DNA of 64,000 nt from CAZEVY01 sp964515555. Lineage in GTDB: Bacteria > Acidobacteriota > Terriglobia > Bryobacterales > Bryobacteraceae. The notes beneath the pieces are model-generated. The model ran no database searches. It was not told the origin of the DNA and saw nothing but the letters and a program-made list of their open reading frames with translations. The translations under genes were made by a program, and so were the position numbers. The stretch spans positions 1 through 64,000 of the forward strand of contig CAZEVY010000010.1 of the NCBI GenBank assembly GCA_964515555.1. The letters are read 5' to 3'. Shown here piece after piece: positions 17,119-26,088 of this stretch. Each line of letters begins with the position of its first letter. Within the stretch, counting starts at the first letter, position 1.

Positions 17119-18480
17119 ATGGAACCTGGGGAGCCTGTAGTTCCCGCGGCAGCCGGGGATCGGCCGGCGCCGGTCTCGGGCGGCGAGCGGATATCGTCCA
17201 TCGACGTGGTGCGCGGCGTGGCCGTGCTCGGCATTCTGGCGATGAACATCGTCGGCTTCGCGTTTCATCCGGCCACCTACGCCGATCCGACCGTGCAGGG
17301 CGGCGCCGAGGGGCCGAATCTCTGGATCTACCTGTTCAACGCCGTGATGGTCGACGGCAAGATGCGCGGCATCTTCTCGATGCTGTTCGGCGCGGGCGCG
17401 GTGTTGCTGATCACGCGCATCGAGGGGCGCGGCGGCCCAGGCGCCGATGTGCACTATCGCCGGATGCTGTGGCTGATGCTGTTCGGCATCGTGCATGCAT
17501 TCTTCCTGTGGTGGGGCGAGATTCTCTATCCCTACGCGCTCTACGGCCTGGCGCTCTATCCGCTGCGAAAGCTCTCGCCGCGCGCGCTGCTGATCGCTTC
17601 GGGAGTGTTGATCCTCGGCGTATGGGGTTTTTCGGCTGGCTTTGCGTTCAGCCTGAAAGAGACGCGCGACAAGGCCGTCGCCGCCGACGCCGCCGAGAAG
17701 AAGGGCCAGAAGCTGACAGCCGAGCAGAAGGAATCTCAGGAGGCCTGGAAGAAGGAGCGCAAGAATCTCAAGCCGGACGCCGAGGATCTGAAGAAGACGG
17801 TCGACGGGTTTCGCGGGAACTTCCTGGCGGTGATGAAGGCGCGCGCGCCCATCGTGATGCAGTGGCACTCGATGCCCTTCTGGTTCCCCTTCGCCTGGGA
17901 CCTGGTCTGCATGATGCTGCTCGGGATGGCGCTGCTCAAACTGGGGGTGTTCTCCGCGGAGCGGTCGACGGCGTTCTACGTCCGGATGGCCGCGCTCGGT
18001 TATGCGGTCGGCATCCCGCTGCACATTCTCGGCGTACGGCACATACTCAACAGCAATTTCGACGTAATCGAGCTGCAAATGGGATTCATTCCCTACCAGC
18101 CGGCGCGCATCGCGGTCTGTCTGGCGCATGTCGCCGTGGTGATGCTGGTGTGCAAGTCGGGGGCGCTCCGGTGGCTGACACGGTCGCTGGCCGCGGTCGG
18201 GCAGATGGCGCTGACGAACTACATCATGCAGTCGGTGGTGTGCTCGACGCTCTTCTACGGGTACGGATTCGGGCTCTTCGCGCGGCTGGAGCGCCACCAG
18301 GCCTACTACGTGGTCGGCGCGATCTGGATTTTCCAAATGGTGACGAGTCCCATCTGGCTGCGCTATTTCCGGTTCGGTCCGATGGAGTGGTGCTGGCGTT
18401 CGCTGACGTACTGGAAGCGGCAGCCGATGCGCGTTGCACAAGCCGATGCGGCGGGCGAGGCGGCCGCGGCGGTGGCGTAA
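17119..18480 (+). CDS. DUF418-family (YeiB-like) multi-pass membrane protein
   Basis: The 453-residue inner-membrane protein begins with a soluble tail, then the family signature ISSIDVVRGVAVLGILAMN, FSMLFGAGA, and the C-terminal DUF418 region ALTNYIMQSVV through FGPMEWCWRSLTYWK. About ten hydrophobic segments are visible. A long lysine/glutamate-rich loop (about residues 195-245) separates two halves. The ATG at 17119 avoids overlap with the divergent PQQ dehydrogenase; an in-frame GTG-type start at 17080 is less likely. Members are often described as putative transporters; the substrate is unknown. Confidence 0.88.
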   Translation: MEPGEPVVPAAAGDRPAPVSGGERISSIDVVRGVAVLGILAMNIVGFAFHPATYADPTVQGGAEGPNLWIYLFNAVMVDGKMRGIFSMLFGAGAVLLITRIEGRGGPGADVHYRRMLWLMLFGIVHAFFLWWGEILYPYALYGLALYPLRKLSPRALLIASGVLILGVWGFSAGFAFSLKETRDKAVAADAAEKKGQKLTAEQKESQEAWKKERKNLKPDAEDLKKTVDGFRGNFLAVMKARAPIVMQWHSMPFWFPFAWDLVCMMLLGMALLKLGVFSAERSTAFYVRMAALGYAVGIPLHILGVRHILNSNFDVIELQMGFIPYQPARIAVCLAHVAVVMLVCKSGALRWLTRSLAAVGQMALTNYIMQSVVCSTLFYGYGFGLFARLERHQAYYVVGAIWIFQMVTSPIWLRYFRFGPMEWCWRSLTYWKRQPMRVAQADAAGEAAAAVA

Positions 18481-18563
18481 TTGGCCCAGTCGGTCGTCGC
18501 CTGCGCGAAACCTCATGCGCTCGGGAAGATCGCCGGCGCGCTGCCAGCCCGACGGTGGGCGCT

Positions 18564-20441
18564 TTACCGCACAGGCAAGAGGAGCCCCGGTTGGCTGGAG
18601 GCCGAGCCGTAACTAACCACGAACGGCAGGTTGCCCGACGACACCCCGTCGGGTACCGTGATGTTGATCTGCACCAGGCCGATGAAGCCCGGCGTCAACC
18701 CCGAAAACAGAACCGGCGCGGCGACCCCGCCGATCGTAACCGTCGGGACGATCTTCGACTCCGCCAGCGGTGACGACGGCGCGGGCTGATTCGTCCTCGG
18801 CGGGTTGTTCAGGTCCCCCACACCGGTGGCGAACACCACCAGCGTCTCGCCCCGCACCGCGGGCGACTGCGGCGTCACCAGCGAGCCATCGAGGTGCACC
18901 AGGATCGGATCGGCGATGGTGGGATGCGTGAACACCGACGGCGCGTAGCTCCGCACCGCGACCCTCCGCGCGACGCTGGGCGCACCGTCGTTCTCCACCA
19001 CCACGTCCACCTCGCCGTCGAGCGGCGCCGTCGTGGGCACCTGGAAATTCACCAGCCCCGGCGCGACGAAATAGAGCGGCGCCAGCACGCCGTCCACGCG
19101 CACGGCCGTCCCAGCCAGTCTCGTCGGCAGCGGAACCGTGGCCGCGACCGTCGTGGCGGGTGCGAGATTGGCGCCGAACGCGGAAGCGATTCCTCCGCGC
19201 GCCAGTGCGGGGCGGTAGCTGGCGGCGTCGACCACGCCTCCGGCGTTGATCGCGGGATTTGCACCCACCGGCCCCGCCGCCTCGACTGTGACACTGACTC
19301 GCTGGCCGGGTTGGAGCATTAACGGCAGACCTCTTGGAGCGGTCGGAGGGAGGGGTGCAATCGCGCCGGTGACTTCCACCTGTCCCTCCTCCACGCTGAT
19401 GGTGGTGGATTTCGATACGTTGTCGTACTTCACGGTGAAGATCGTGCCTCGAACCGAGGCGGCGGCAACAGGTGTTTGGATTTGGAAATTGGTATCCACG
19501 ACCCTTTCCTTCTTGACGGTAGCGTTGATCGCACCGACCGCCAGGTTTACCGCGACGTCCTTTAGCGTTGCACGATCTGTGAAGAAGAGCCGGACTTGGG
19601 ACAGCTCCCGGATTTCAAAGGTCAATCCGCCTTCGAAGCCCGAGATCACCACACCCGACCCGACCCCGGTAAAGACCTCGTCGTCGAGGCATAATTGCTG
19701 TCCAACAACGACTGGCATGAATTCGCCCGCGTTGCGCCGAGAGGCGACTTCGCCGGTGAGACTTTGAATCCGGTACGGGCATGGGTCTCCCTGGCGCAAT
19801 TCTTCCAAGCGGTAGACCGCGGTCACCTGGAACTCCACGTACGGCGGCGGCAGAGCCGAGTTTCCCGTGAGAGCGCCGGTTCGAAGGGGCGCCGCTGTCC
19901 CGACCGCCCGAAACGTGACCAGTCGATCGAAGTTCACGTTCGTGACGTTGCGCGTGCAGGTGTTGGAGACGGTGATCGAGCGCGCACCCTGAAACGCCGA
20001 CATACTCAAGTCGCTCGACGTCGTGCACACGGCGAACGAATCCCCAAGCGTAACCCCATGGCCATCGGCTCTCGGAACCGTGAAGTCCGCCTTGATGGTG
20101 GCCACCGTCACCACCGGCGCGTCGGGCGTAAACCTCCCGCTCGGTGTGCCGGCGTCAGGGACGAAGCTTCCGGGAATCGTGGAAGGAAGCTGGGAGAAAG
20201 ATTGTTCGGCCACGGTCGTCGCAGTAACTGACGGTTGCAAGGAATCCGCGCAGGTCTTGGTCCCGGTCACCTTCCCGGGAGGCTGTGTCGAGGTCACATC
20301 CACGGAGGCGCCCACCCCAGTGCACCTTGTCCTCACCACGACCTCAAAACGATCCAGCACCAACCTGGATCTCGTCGCTTGGGCGGATGCGACGGAGCAG
20401 CTTGCCAGAGCAAGCATCATCGACACTATGGGAACCCTCAT
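18564..20441 (-). CDS. Secreted FecR-domain protein with Solibacter C-terminal-type domain
   Basis: The 625-residue protein has a signal peptide (ending near SVASAQA), a novel N-terminal region of about 230 residues, a FecR-type beta domain (about 245-345, with TPVAAASVRGTIFTVKYDN), and a C-terminal Solibacter-type domain (about 395-625) ending GSASSQPGLLLPVR. The start ATG overlaps the stop of the upstream 1205-residue gene, so the two secreted proteins are co-translated. A FecR domain in an exported protein without a transmembrane anchor suggests a peptidoglycan- or glycan-binding surface protein rather than sigma-factor control. Eight or more cysteines in the N-terminal half suggest disulphides. 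Confidence 0.82.
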   Translation of the reverse strand: MRVPIVSMMLALASCSVASAQATRSRLVLDRFEVVVRTRCTGVGASVDVTSTQPPGKVTGTKTCADSLQPSVTATTVAEQSFSQLPSTIPGSFVPDAGTPSGRFTPDAPVVTVATIKADFTVPRADGHGVTLGDSFAVCTTSSDLSMSAFQGARSITVSNTCTRNVTNVNFDRLVTFRAVGTAAPLRTGALTGNSALPPPYVEFQVTAVYRLEELRQGDPCPYRIQSLTGEVASRRNAGEFMPVVVGQQLCLDDEVFTGVGSGVVISGFEGGLTFEIRELSQVRLFFTDRATLKDVAVNLAVGAINATVKKERVVDTNFQIQTPVAAASVRGTIFTVKYDNVSKSTTISVEEGQVEVTGAIAPLPPTAPRGLPLMLQPGQRVSVTVEAAGPVGANPAINAGGVVDAASYRPALARGGIASAFGANLAPATTVAATVPLPTRLAGTAVRVDGVLAPLYFVAPGLVNFQVPTTAPLDGEVDVVVENDGAPSVARRVAVRSYAPSVFTHPTIADPILVHLDGSLVTPQSPAVRGETLVVFATGVGDLNNPPRTNQPAPSSPLAESKIVPTVTIGGVAAPVLFSGLTPGFIGLVQINITVPDGVSSGNLPFVVSYGSASSQPGLLLPVR

Positions 20442-23400
20442 CGCACCGCCACCGTCAGCCCTTCCTGACTCGCCGCAGACCCCACCGTTACGACGACCGG
20501 CACGGCGCCCGAGACGACACCTTCCGGTATTCTCGCATTGATTTGAAACACCCCGGCGACCAGTCCCGGCGCGGCGCCCGCGTACAAAACTTCCGCGGGC
20601 GCTCCTCCGATGCGCACCGAGACCGGCAGTCGAGGCTTCGGAAACACGCTACTCGCCAGCCGCCCGTCGACCCCGTCAGGCTCCGTTCGCCCCTCGCCCG
20701 TTCCAAACAACACTACGACCGACCCCTTCTCAGCCGGATTCCCCGCCGCATTCACCGACGAATCCTGATTGAGAATCGCCCCCGGCCCCCGGCCACTCGA
20801 GTTCGCCGAAAACAGCCCCGGCGCCGACGGCGCCACCTGCAACGTCACCGGGTCCGACCTCCGGCCCTGATACTCCACCACCATCTGCGTCGTCGTGCGT
20901 CCCGCGACGGCGTACGGCACGATGACCGACGTCTGTCCCGCCAGCGCGTAGATGATCGGCGCCGGCACGCCGTCGAAGAGCACTCGCGTCTCCCCGACCG
21001 TCGTATCGACCAGCCCCTGCGCGTTCAGCCGCAGCCCCGCCAGCGCGGCCGGGCCGATCGTCGTGCCAAAGATGGTAACGATCTGCCCCGCCGCCACGGA
21101 CCCGCCCAGGAAACTCGCCGCGCTCACGACGCCGGCTGCTGTCGCCGTGGGAACGACTCCGGCTACCGATGTTCCGGCGACCACCAGTTCGACTTGCGGG
21201 CGAGTCGGGTCGTTCGAAGCGATCGTCAGCCGTCCCGATTGCTCCGTTGCGCCCGCCGCCGTGTGCCTTACGACGACGTTGGCCGTCGCACCCGCGGCGA
21301 CGTTGACCGGCGCCGCCGGCGACATCACCCGAAACGCGGCGTTGCTCAGAGTCAGCGTGTTGATGGTGAGCTGCGCCAGTCCTTCGTTGGTCACCACGAG
21401 CGTGACATCTTTCGTCGACCCCGCCGTCACGTTGCCGAAGTCGAGACGCTGCGCGCTGAGTGCGATACTCGCAACGGTGTTCGCGAAGGCCGCGCCGGTC
21501 AGCGCAATCGACTGCTCGCCGATGCGCAGGGTCCCGCGCTGCGCCCCGGCGGCCACCGGCAGAAACGAAATGCTGACCGTCTCCGGCTCGCCCGGCCGCA
21601 CGAACAGCACCGGAGGCGCATCGGTGGTGAATAGCGCGTTGTCCGGCGGCGTGACCGCGGCTCGCAGCAGCCCCGCGCCGGAGTTGGCGATCGCGATTTC
21701 GCGCGTCACCGTCTGCCCGATGGTCGCGTTGCCGAAGTCGACCGCCGTGGGCGCCGCCAGCCGCGCGTCCTGCACTACCTCGACCGGGCCTACCGTCGCC
21801 GAGCCGTTGTCGAGACCCGTCGAAGCGACCACGCGGAAATGTACGTTTCTGCCGCCGAGCAGCGTGCCCGTGTCGACCTCGTATTCGGTCGCGGTGAGAT
21901 CGCTCGCCAGCGGCAGCCAGGTCGCACCGTTATCGGCCGAGTAGTGGACGTTGAAGATGAGCGACTCCCCCGTCGCCGACCAGCGAATCTTGCGCGTGCC
22001 AATCCACTGGTCGCCCGCCACAGGCGCGATGATCGAGACCGTCGGCGGCGTGCCGGCTCGCAGCGTCGCCAGGTCGCGTCCGCCTCGACGAAGGACGACG
22101 CTCACCGTCCCGGCCGGGTAAGGCGCGGCGACGCCAAAGTATCCGGTGTTGCCGGTCTTCGGGAAGATCGCGTTGAAGCAATAGTCGACCGGGTCGCCGG
22201 CAGCGCGCGTGAAGCGCAGGCATGTGTCTCCGTTGGCCTTCGATGGTGGCGGCGCGACTTTGCCGGGACCGCGGAAACCGCGGTCGAGCGTCCCGGCGGA
22301 GTTGTCGCGCGCTACCGTGCCGGAGATGACGATCGTTTCGGCATCCTCGCCGGCGGCCCTCACCGAGGCCCCCTGGACCGGGGGTTGCCCCGGACCGAGT
22401 TCGTGAAGTTTGTTGAATTCGCCCCCGCTGATCCAGAATTCCGGTGCGAGGTCGTACATCATGGACCCGTCCACTCCCCCGTCCCTTGCCTCGCCTTCGT
22501 AACGCGGCTCATTGGGATTAGGCCCACGTCCGGGGACCCAGCTCAGCGCGGCCGGGGGTTCCGATAGTGGCGATGTGGAGTTCGCGTCGTAGTGCGCCAA
22601 GCCATAGGAATGCCCAAGGCCATGCAGAGCATTGTCGTTGGCAGGAGTCGAAAGCCAGACCGGTCCAAAGTTCGGATCTCCAAATGTATTGTCGAACACG
22701 TCCGCGTTCATCCCGGCAACGTCATAGACCATGCGCTCGATCGGCGGCAGCAGCCCGGGCGTGTGAGTATCGAGGAGATGGAAGGCGTTCAGGAAGTCGC
22801 GCACCAGGAGGATGGTCAGCAGTGCGATCAGGCGCTGGTCGCTGGGCGTAACCACGGACTCGTGAACCGTCCGCTGCAGGAACGGAAGTTGAATGAACTT
22901 CGACCGCGGCGATGGCCAGAATACGTCGAGGAGCCCAGCTCGCGATCGATTGAACTGGGGGCAAGTAACCGCGCCGGCATCGTTCATCGTACAAACTTTC
23001 GCGCGGCCGACGACGAAGGGATCGGGCCATTTGGAAGGTTCGAACGCGAACGTCCTGGTGCTGGTGACGAGGCCTTGCCTGGCCCCGGCGGTGTCGGGAA
23101 TCCATACTCGCGCTTCCACCGCCAACCCAACCGCTCGCGTCAGGTTGCCGGGAAGTATGAAGTTCAGCGACTGCTGGATTTTCGCCGGATCGGGCTTGGC
23201 CGCGGGCGCCGTGGCCGTGGGAGGATTCGGAAACTTCACCAGCGGTTGGCCGTTGATGCGCACCTCGCCGAGGACACCGGTCACGTCGCGGGCATTCGGG
23301 CCGGTGCTGCGCGGAAACACGCGCACGATGCTGTCCTTCCCCTGAATCAGTCTCACGCCCATGTCCGGACTCTGCAGCGCCTGCACGATCTGGACGTGGT

Positions 23401-24055
23401 CGATGGAAAGTTGAGGGGGCTGCTCGAAGCGATACCAGGTCGTCACGACGATGTTGACTCGCGGTGAGTCGATCGACGAGTTCGAGACGTCCAGCGTGGT
23501 ACGCAGCAGAACCCAGCGGCCGGTCTCTCCAGTGGGAACACCCAGCAGGCCGCTCGTTGACCGGCGGCAGGCCGTCTGCCGGATGGTGAACGTCGTCGTC
23601 CTATCGAATAGCTGGAGGATGGGAATTGTCGGACAATTCGCCTGCACGGCGACATTGCCGTCCAGAAACCCGGTCGCCCGCTGGTTGATCGGTGTGGTTC
23701 CCACCGTGATGGTGGCGTCGGCCAGCTCGCTTACCGGCTCCGCGTAGGTGAACGAGGCGGGCCCGAGCGTTCCGGTGATCTCGGCGCGCAGCGGCACCGA
23801 CAGCCGGTCGATGCGGATGCTGGAGCCGCTATTACAGTTGGTGTCTGGTATCTGAGGGTTGGGCCCAGCGTTGGTAAACACCCCTCCGTTCGCCCGCAAG
23901 ACAATCCTGGGAAACGGTCGCAAGCCGCCGCCGCAGGAGCGGTCGATACTCACTTCGTGGAACTGAAGCGTCCCCTTGTCCTGCGCGTGCGTGAGAGGCA
24001 CCGCGGGAAGCATCGCCAGCAGAAGGACACATGGGCTGCGACGACTCCTGGTCAT
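20438..24055 (-). CDS. Secreted metzincin-like protein (catalytic Glu missing) with ASH repeats and Solibacter C-terminal-type domain
   Basis: The 1205-residue exported protein has a signal peptide (1-24), a unique N-terminal beta region, and a metalloprotease-like part containing HGLGHSYGLAH at residues 478-488. This matches HExxHxxGxxH except that the catalytic Glu is Gly479 (codon 22619-22621). An Ig-like module (about 670-755), two ASPM-SPD-2-Hydin-type repeats (about 762-960) and a Solibacter-type C-terminal domain (about 970-1205, ending GSAASQEGLTVAVR) follow. All three zinc-ligand His are kept, so metal or ligand binding without proteolysis is plausible. It is the first gene of a two-gene unit and is divergent from a LamG-bearing regulator 174 bases away. 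Confidence 0.82.
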   Translation of the reverse strand: MTRSRRSPCVLLLAMLPAVPLTHAQDKGTLQFHEVSIDRSCGGGLRPFPRIVLRANGGVFTNAGPNPQIPDTNCNSGSSIRIDRLSVPLRAEITGTLGPASFTYAEPVSELADATITVGTTPINQRATGFLDGNVAVQANCPTIPILQLFDRTTTFTIRQTACRRSTSGLLGVPTGETGRWVLLRTTLDVSNSSIDSPRVNIVVTTWYRFEQPPQLSIDHVQIVQALQSPDMGVRLIQGKDSIVRVFPRSTGPNARDVTGVLGEVRINGQPLVKFPNPPTATAPAAKPDPAKIQQSLNFILPGNLTRAVGLAVEARVWIPDTAGARQGLVTSTRTFAFEPSKWPDPFVVGRAKVCTMNDAGAVTCPQFNRSRAGLLDVFWPSPRSKFIQLPFLQRTVHESVVTPSDQRLIALLTILLVRDFLNAFHLLDTHTPGLLPPIERMVYDVAGMNADVFDNTFGDPNFGPVWLSTPANDNALHGLGHSYGLAHYDANSTSPLSEPPAALSWVPGRGPNPNEPRYEGEARDGGVDGSMMYDLAPEFWISGGEFNKLHELGPGQPPVQGASVRAAGEDAETIVISGTVARDNSAGTLDRGFRGPGKVAPPPSKANGDTCLRFTRAAGDPVDYCFNAIFPKTGNTGYFGVAAPYPAGTVSVVLRRGGRDLATLRAGTPPTVSIIAPVAGDQWIGTRKIRWSATGESLIFNVHYSADNGATWLPLASDLTATEYEVDTGTLLGGRNVHFRVVASTGLDNGSATVGPVEVVQDARLAAPTAVDFGNATIGQTVTREIAIANSGAGLLRAAVTPPDNALFTTDAPPVLFVRPGEPETVSISFLPVAAGAQRGTLRIGEQSIALTGAAFANTVASIALSAQRLDFGNVTAGSTKDVTLVVTNEGLAQLTINTLTLSNAAFRVMSPAAPVNVAAGATANVVVRHTAAGATEQSGRLTIASNDPTRPQVELVVAGTSVAGVVPTATAAGVVSAASFLGGSVAAGQIVTIFGTTIGPAALAGLRLNAQGLVDTTVGETRVLFDGVPAPIIYALAGQTSVIVPYAVAGRTTTQMVVEYQGRRSDPVTLQVAPSAPGLFSANSSGRGPGAILNQDSSVNAAGNPAEKGSVVVLFGTGEGRTEPDGVDGRLASSVFPKPRLPVSVRIGGAPAEVLYAGAAPGLVAGVFQINARIPEGVVSGAVPVVVTVGSAASQEGLTVAVR

Positions 24056-24229
24056 CGAATGACTTTCCGGTTTGCAGACGTCACAAATTCATGCCCCCCG
24101 CCCTGCGCCTCCCCGGCCCCGGCGGCGTAAACTGGAGGCGTAGTCAACTGGCGGAAGTCTAGCAGCGAGTCGGTGTTATCGTACTGACGACGATCCGCAA
24201 TTTTTCCGCAACCGGTCAAAGAGTAACGT

Positions 24230-26043
24230 TTGAGTACGCCCACTCTCTACCGTTTTGGCGATTTCGAACTGGACCGCGCTCGCCGATGCCTCAGGCGGGG
24301 ACACGACGAGATCCACCTCCGGCCCAAGGTGTTCGACGTGCTCCTCCGCCTTATCCACCACCGCGACAGAGTGGTCGGCATCCAGGAGCTCGTCACGGAA
24401 GTGTGGAAAGACACCGCGGTGACCGACGATGTCGTCTACCGCTGCGTGATCGACATCCGGACCGCCCTGAACGACGATCGCAAGCAGCCGCAGTATATAA
24501 AGACCATCCCCAAGACCGGTTATCGCTTCGTCGCGCCGGTTGAGGAGGCTTCCGTAAACGGCGGCCGGGCGCTCACGCCACCGGAGATCGCCGCACCGCG
24601 GCCCGCCGCTCCATCCTCGCGCCGATGGATTTGGGTGGCCGGCATTCTGATCGGCTCGGTCGCCGCGTTGCTGATTCAGCGGAAGTTCTCCACGCCCACG
24701 CCCGCCGCGACGCTCGACGAAGCGGCCTGGTGGCGGCTCGATGAGGGTTCGGGCCGTCGCGCCGGGGATGCTTCGAAAGGCGGCCTGCATGCCGCGATCG
24801 CCGGCGAGGCCACCTGGATCGACGGGAAGATCGGAAAGGCGATCCGATTCGACGGGAAAGGCCAGGTCGAGGGACAGGACAGTGAGCGGCGCCTTCCGCG
24901 TGGCGCGCTGCCCCGGACCATGACGGCCTGGGTCCGGACTTCCACTTCAGCGGCGGACGAAACCAATATTCTGCGGTATGGTCAGCCCGGCTGGCCCGAC
25001 GCACGCTTCATTCACCTCTATTTGGCGCGAACCGGACACGCGGGCTTCGGATTCGGCTTCGTGGACGGAATCGTCCGAAGCACGACGCGGGTGGCCGACA
25101 GTCAATGGCATTTCGTCGCGGGCGTCTACGAAGGTGAACGGACAAACGCCATGCACATTTATGTCGATGGCGTTCGCGAAGCCTCCCGGAACCTTCCGCG
25201 CCGCCCAACACGAACGACCATCCCCAATGGACCATGGGCGGCGGGCTGGCGAGCCACACCCGGTATCCAGGCGATCTCGACGACGTTCGTGTCTTCCCGC
25301 ACGCCCTGCATCCCATCCAAGTCCAGGCGCTCCACCGATGCTCGTCCGGGGTGACCGATATCGTCCTGCCGAACGGCCGTCCGGGCTATTTTCTCCCCAT
25401 CTGGCGCCGGGACTTCGACGGTACGGCCGTGGAGATTTCGTCCGGTTCCGTCCGCCACACCAGGAACGACTTCGCGGGGATCCAGTTCGCCGCGGCCGAC
25501 GGCGACTGCGCGATCTCCAGGGTTCGCGGCGCCAACGTCGGCCAGGACATAACCATCTCCGCCGAGGTTCTCGTCCCGAAGGCCGAGGACTCGCTCACCA
25601 TCGCAGGCCCATACTTCCGCAGCCGGTCGGCGGCCCCGGCCGATGGACTGATCGGCGGCGCCTCGGCCGGCTATTGGCTCCAGCTCGACTCCGAGGGCGC
25701 GCTGACCGTGCTCCGGCTGAATCCTCACGAGGTGATCGCTCGATCCCCTCGCGTGGAGACCTTCGATTCGCTGGCCTTTCATCGCATCGAGGCGGCCGTG
25801 AGAGGCGCCGAAGCGGAGGTCGCCGTGGACGGGCGGCGGATCGTCTTCGATCAGGCAGGTAAGAGGACGCCGCTTGTCGCCCTGTCACCGCTTTGGGAGG
25901 GTCCGCCGGCGATCGGTAGCAACGACGGCTCGGCGGGCATTGCGTTCACGGCCACTCCGCGATTCCGGACGGGCGGGCAGGAGTCGCGCAATATCGTGGT
26001 TTCGGCCTGGCGCCCACTCACCGAATCGCCACGCCGGCGGTGA
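24230..26043 (+). CDS. Membrane-anchored winged-helix regulator with extracytoplasmic LamG and second lectin-like domain (frameshifted)
   Basis: Residues 5-105 form an OmpR/CadC-type winged helix (FELDRARRCLRRG, HLRPKVFDVLL, YIKTIPKTGYRF). A linker, one membrane helix (about 133-150) and a LamG-type jelly roll (about 157-350, with FHFV-like SQWHFVAGVYEGERTN and GDLDDVRVFPHAL) follow, then a second concanavalin-like domain. The start is TTG at 24230. Near 25195-25205 the reading frame shifts by the equivalent of one missing base. The upstream frame would end at 25354, while the domain continues in the other frame to 26043. With one base restored it is 604 residues. The topology is that of a ToxR/CadC one-component sensor. 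It is divergent from the secreted pair and may control it; this is inference. Confidence 0.8.
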
Positions 26044-26044
26044 A

Positions 26045-26087
26045 GCGCTCGCTGACGCGCGGGGCTCTGTGCCGCGACCGTGAAACA
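26045..26087. repeat. Dispersed palindromic repeat, degenerate copy
   Basis: The left arm (26045-26067, CTCGCTGACGCGCGGGG core) matches the left arm at 12377 with three mismatches. The right arm is partial (GCCGCGACCGTGA). It lies between the convergent ends of the LamG regulator and the M2 peptidase. Confidence 0.65.
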
Positions 26088-26088
26088 A

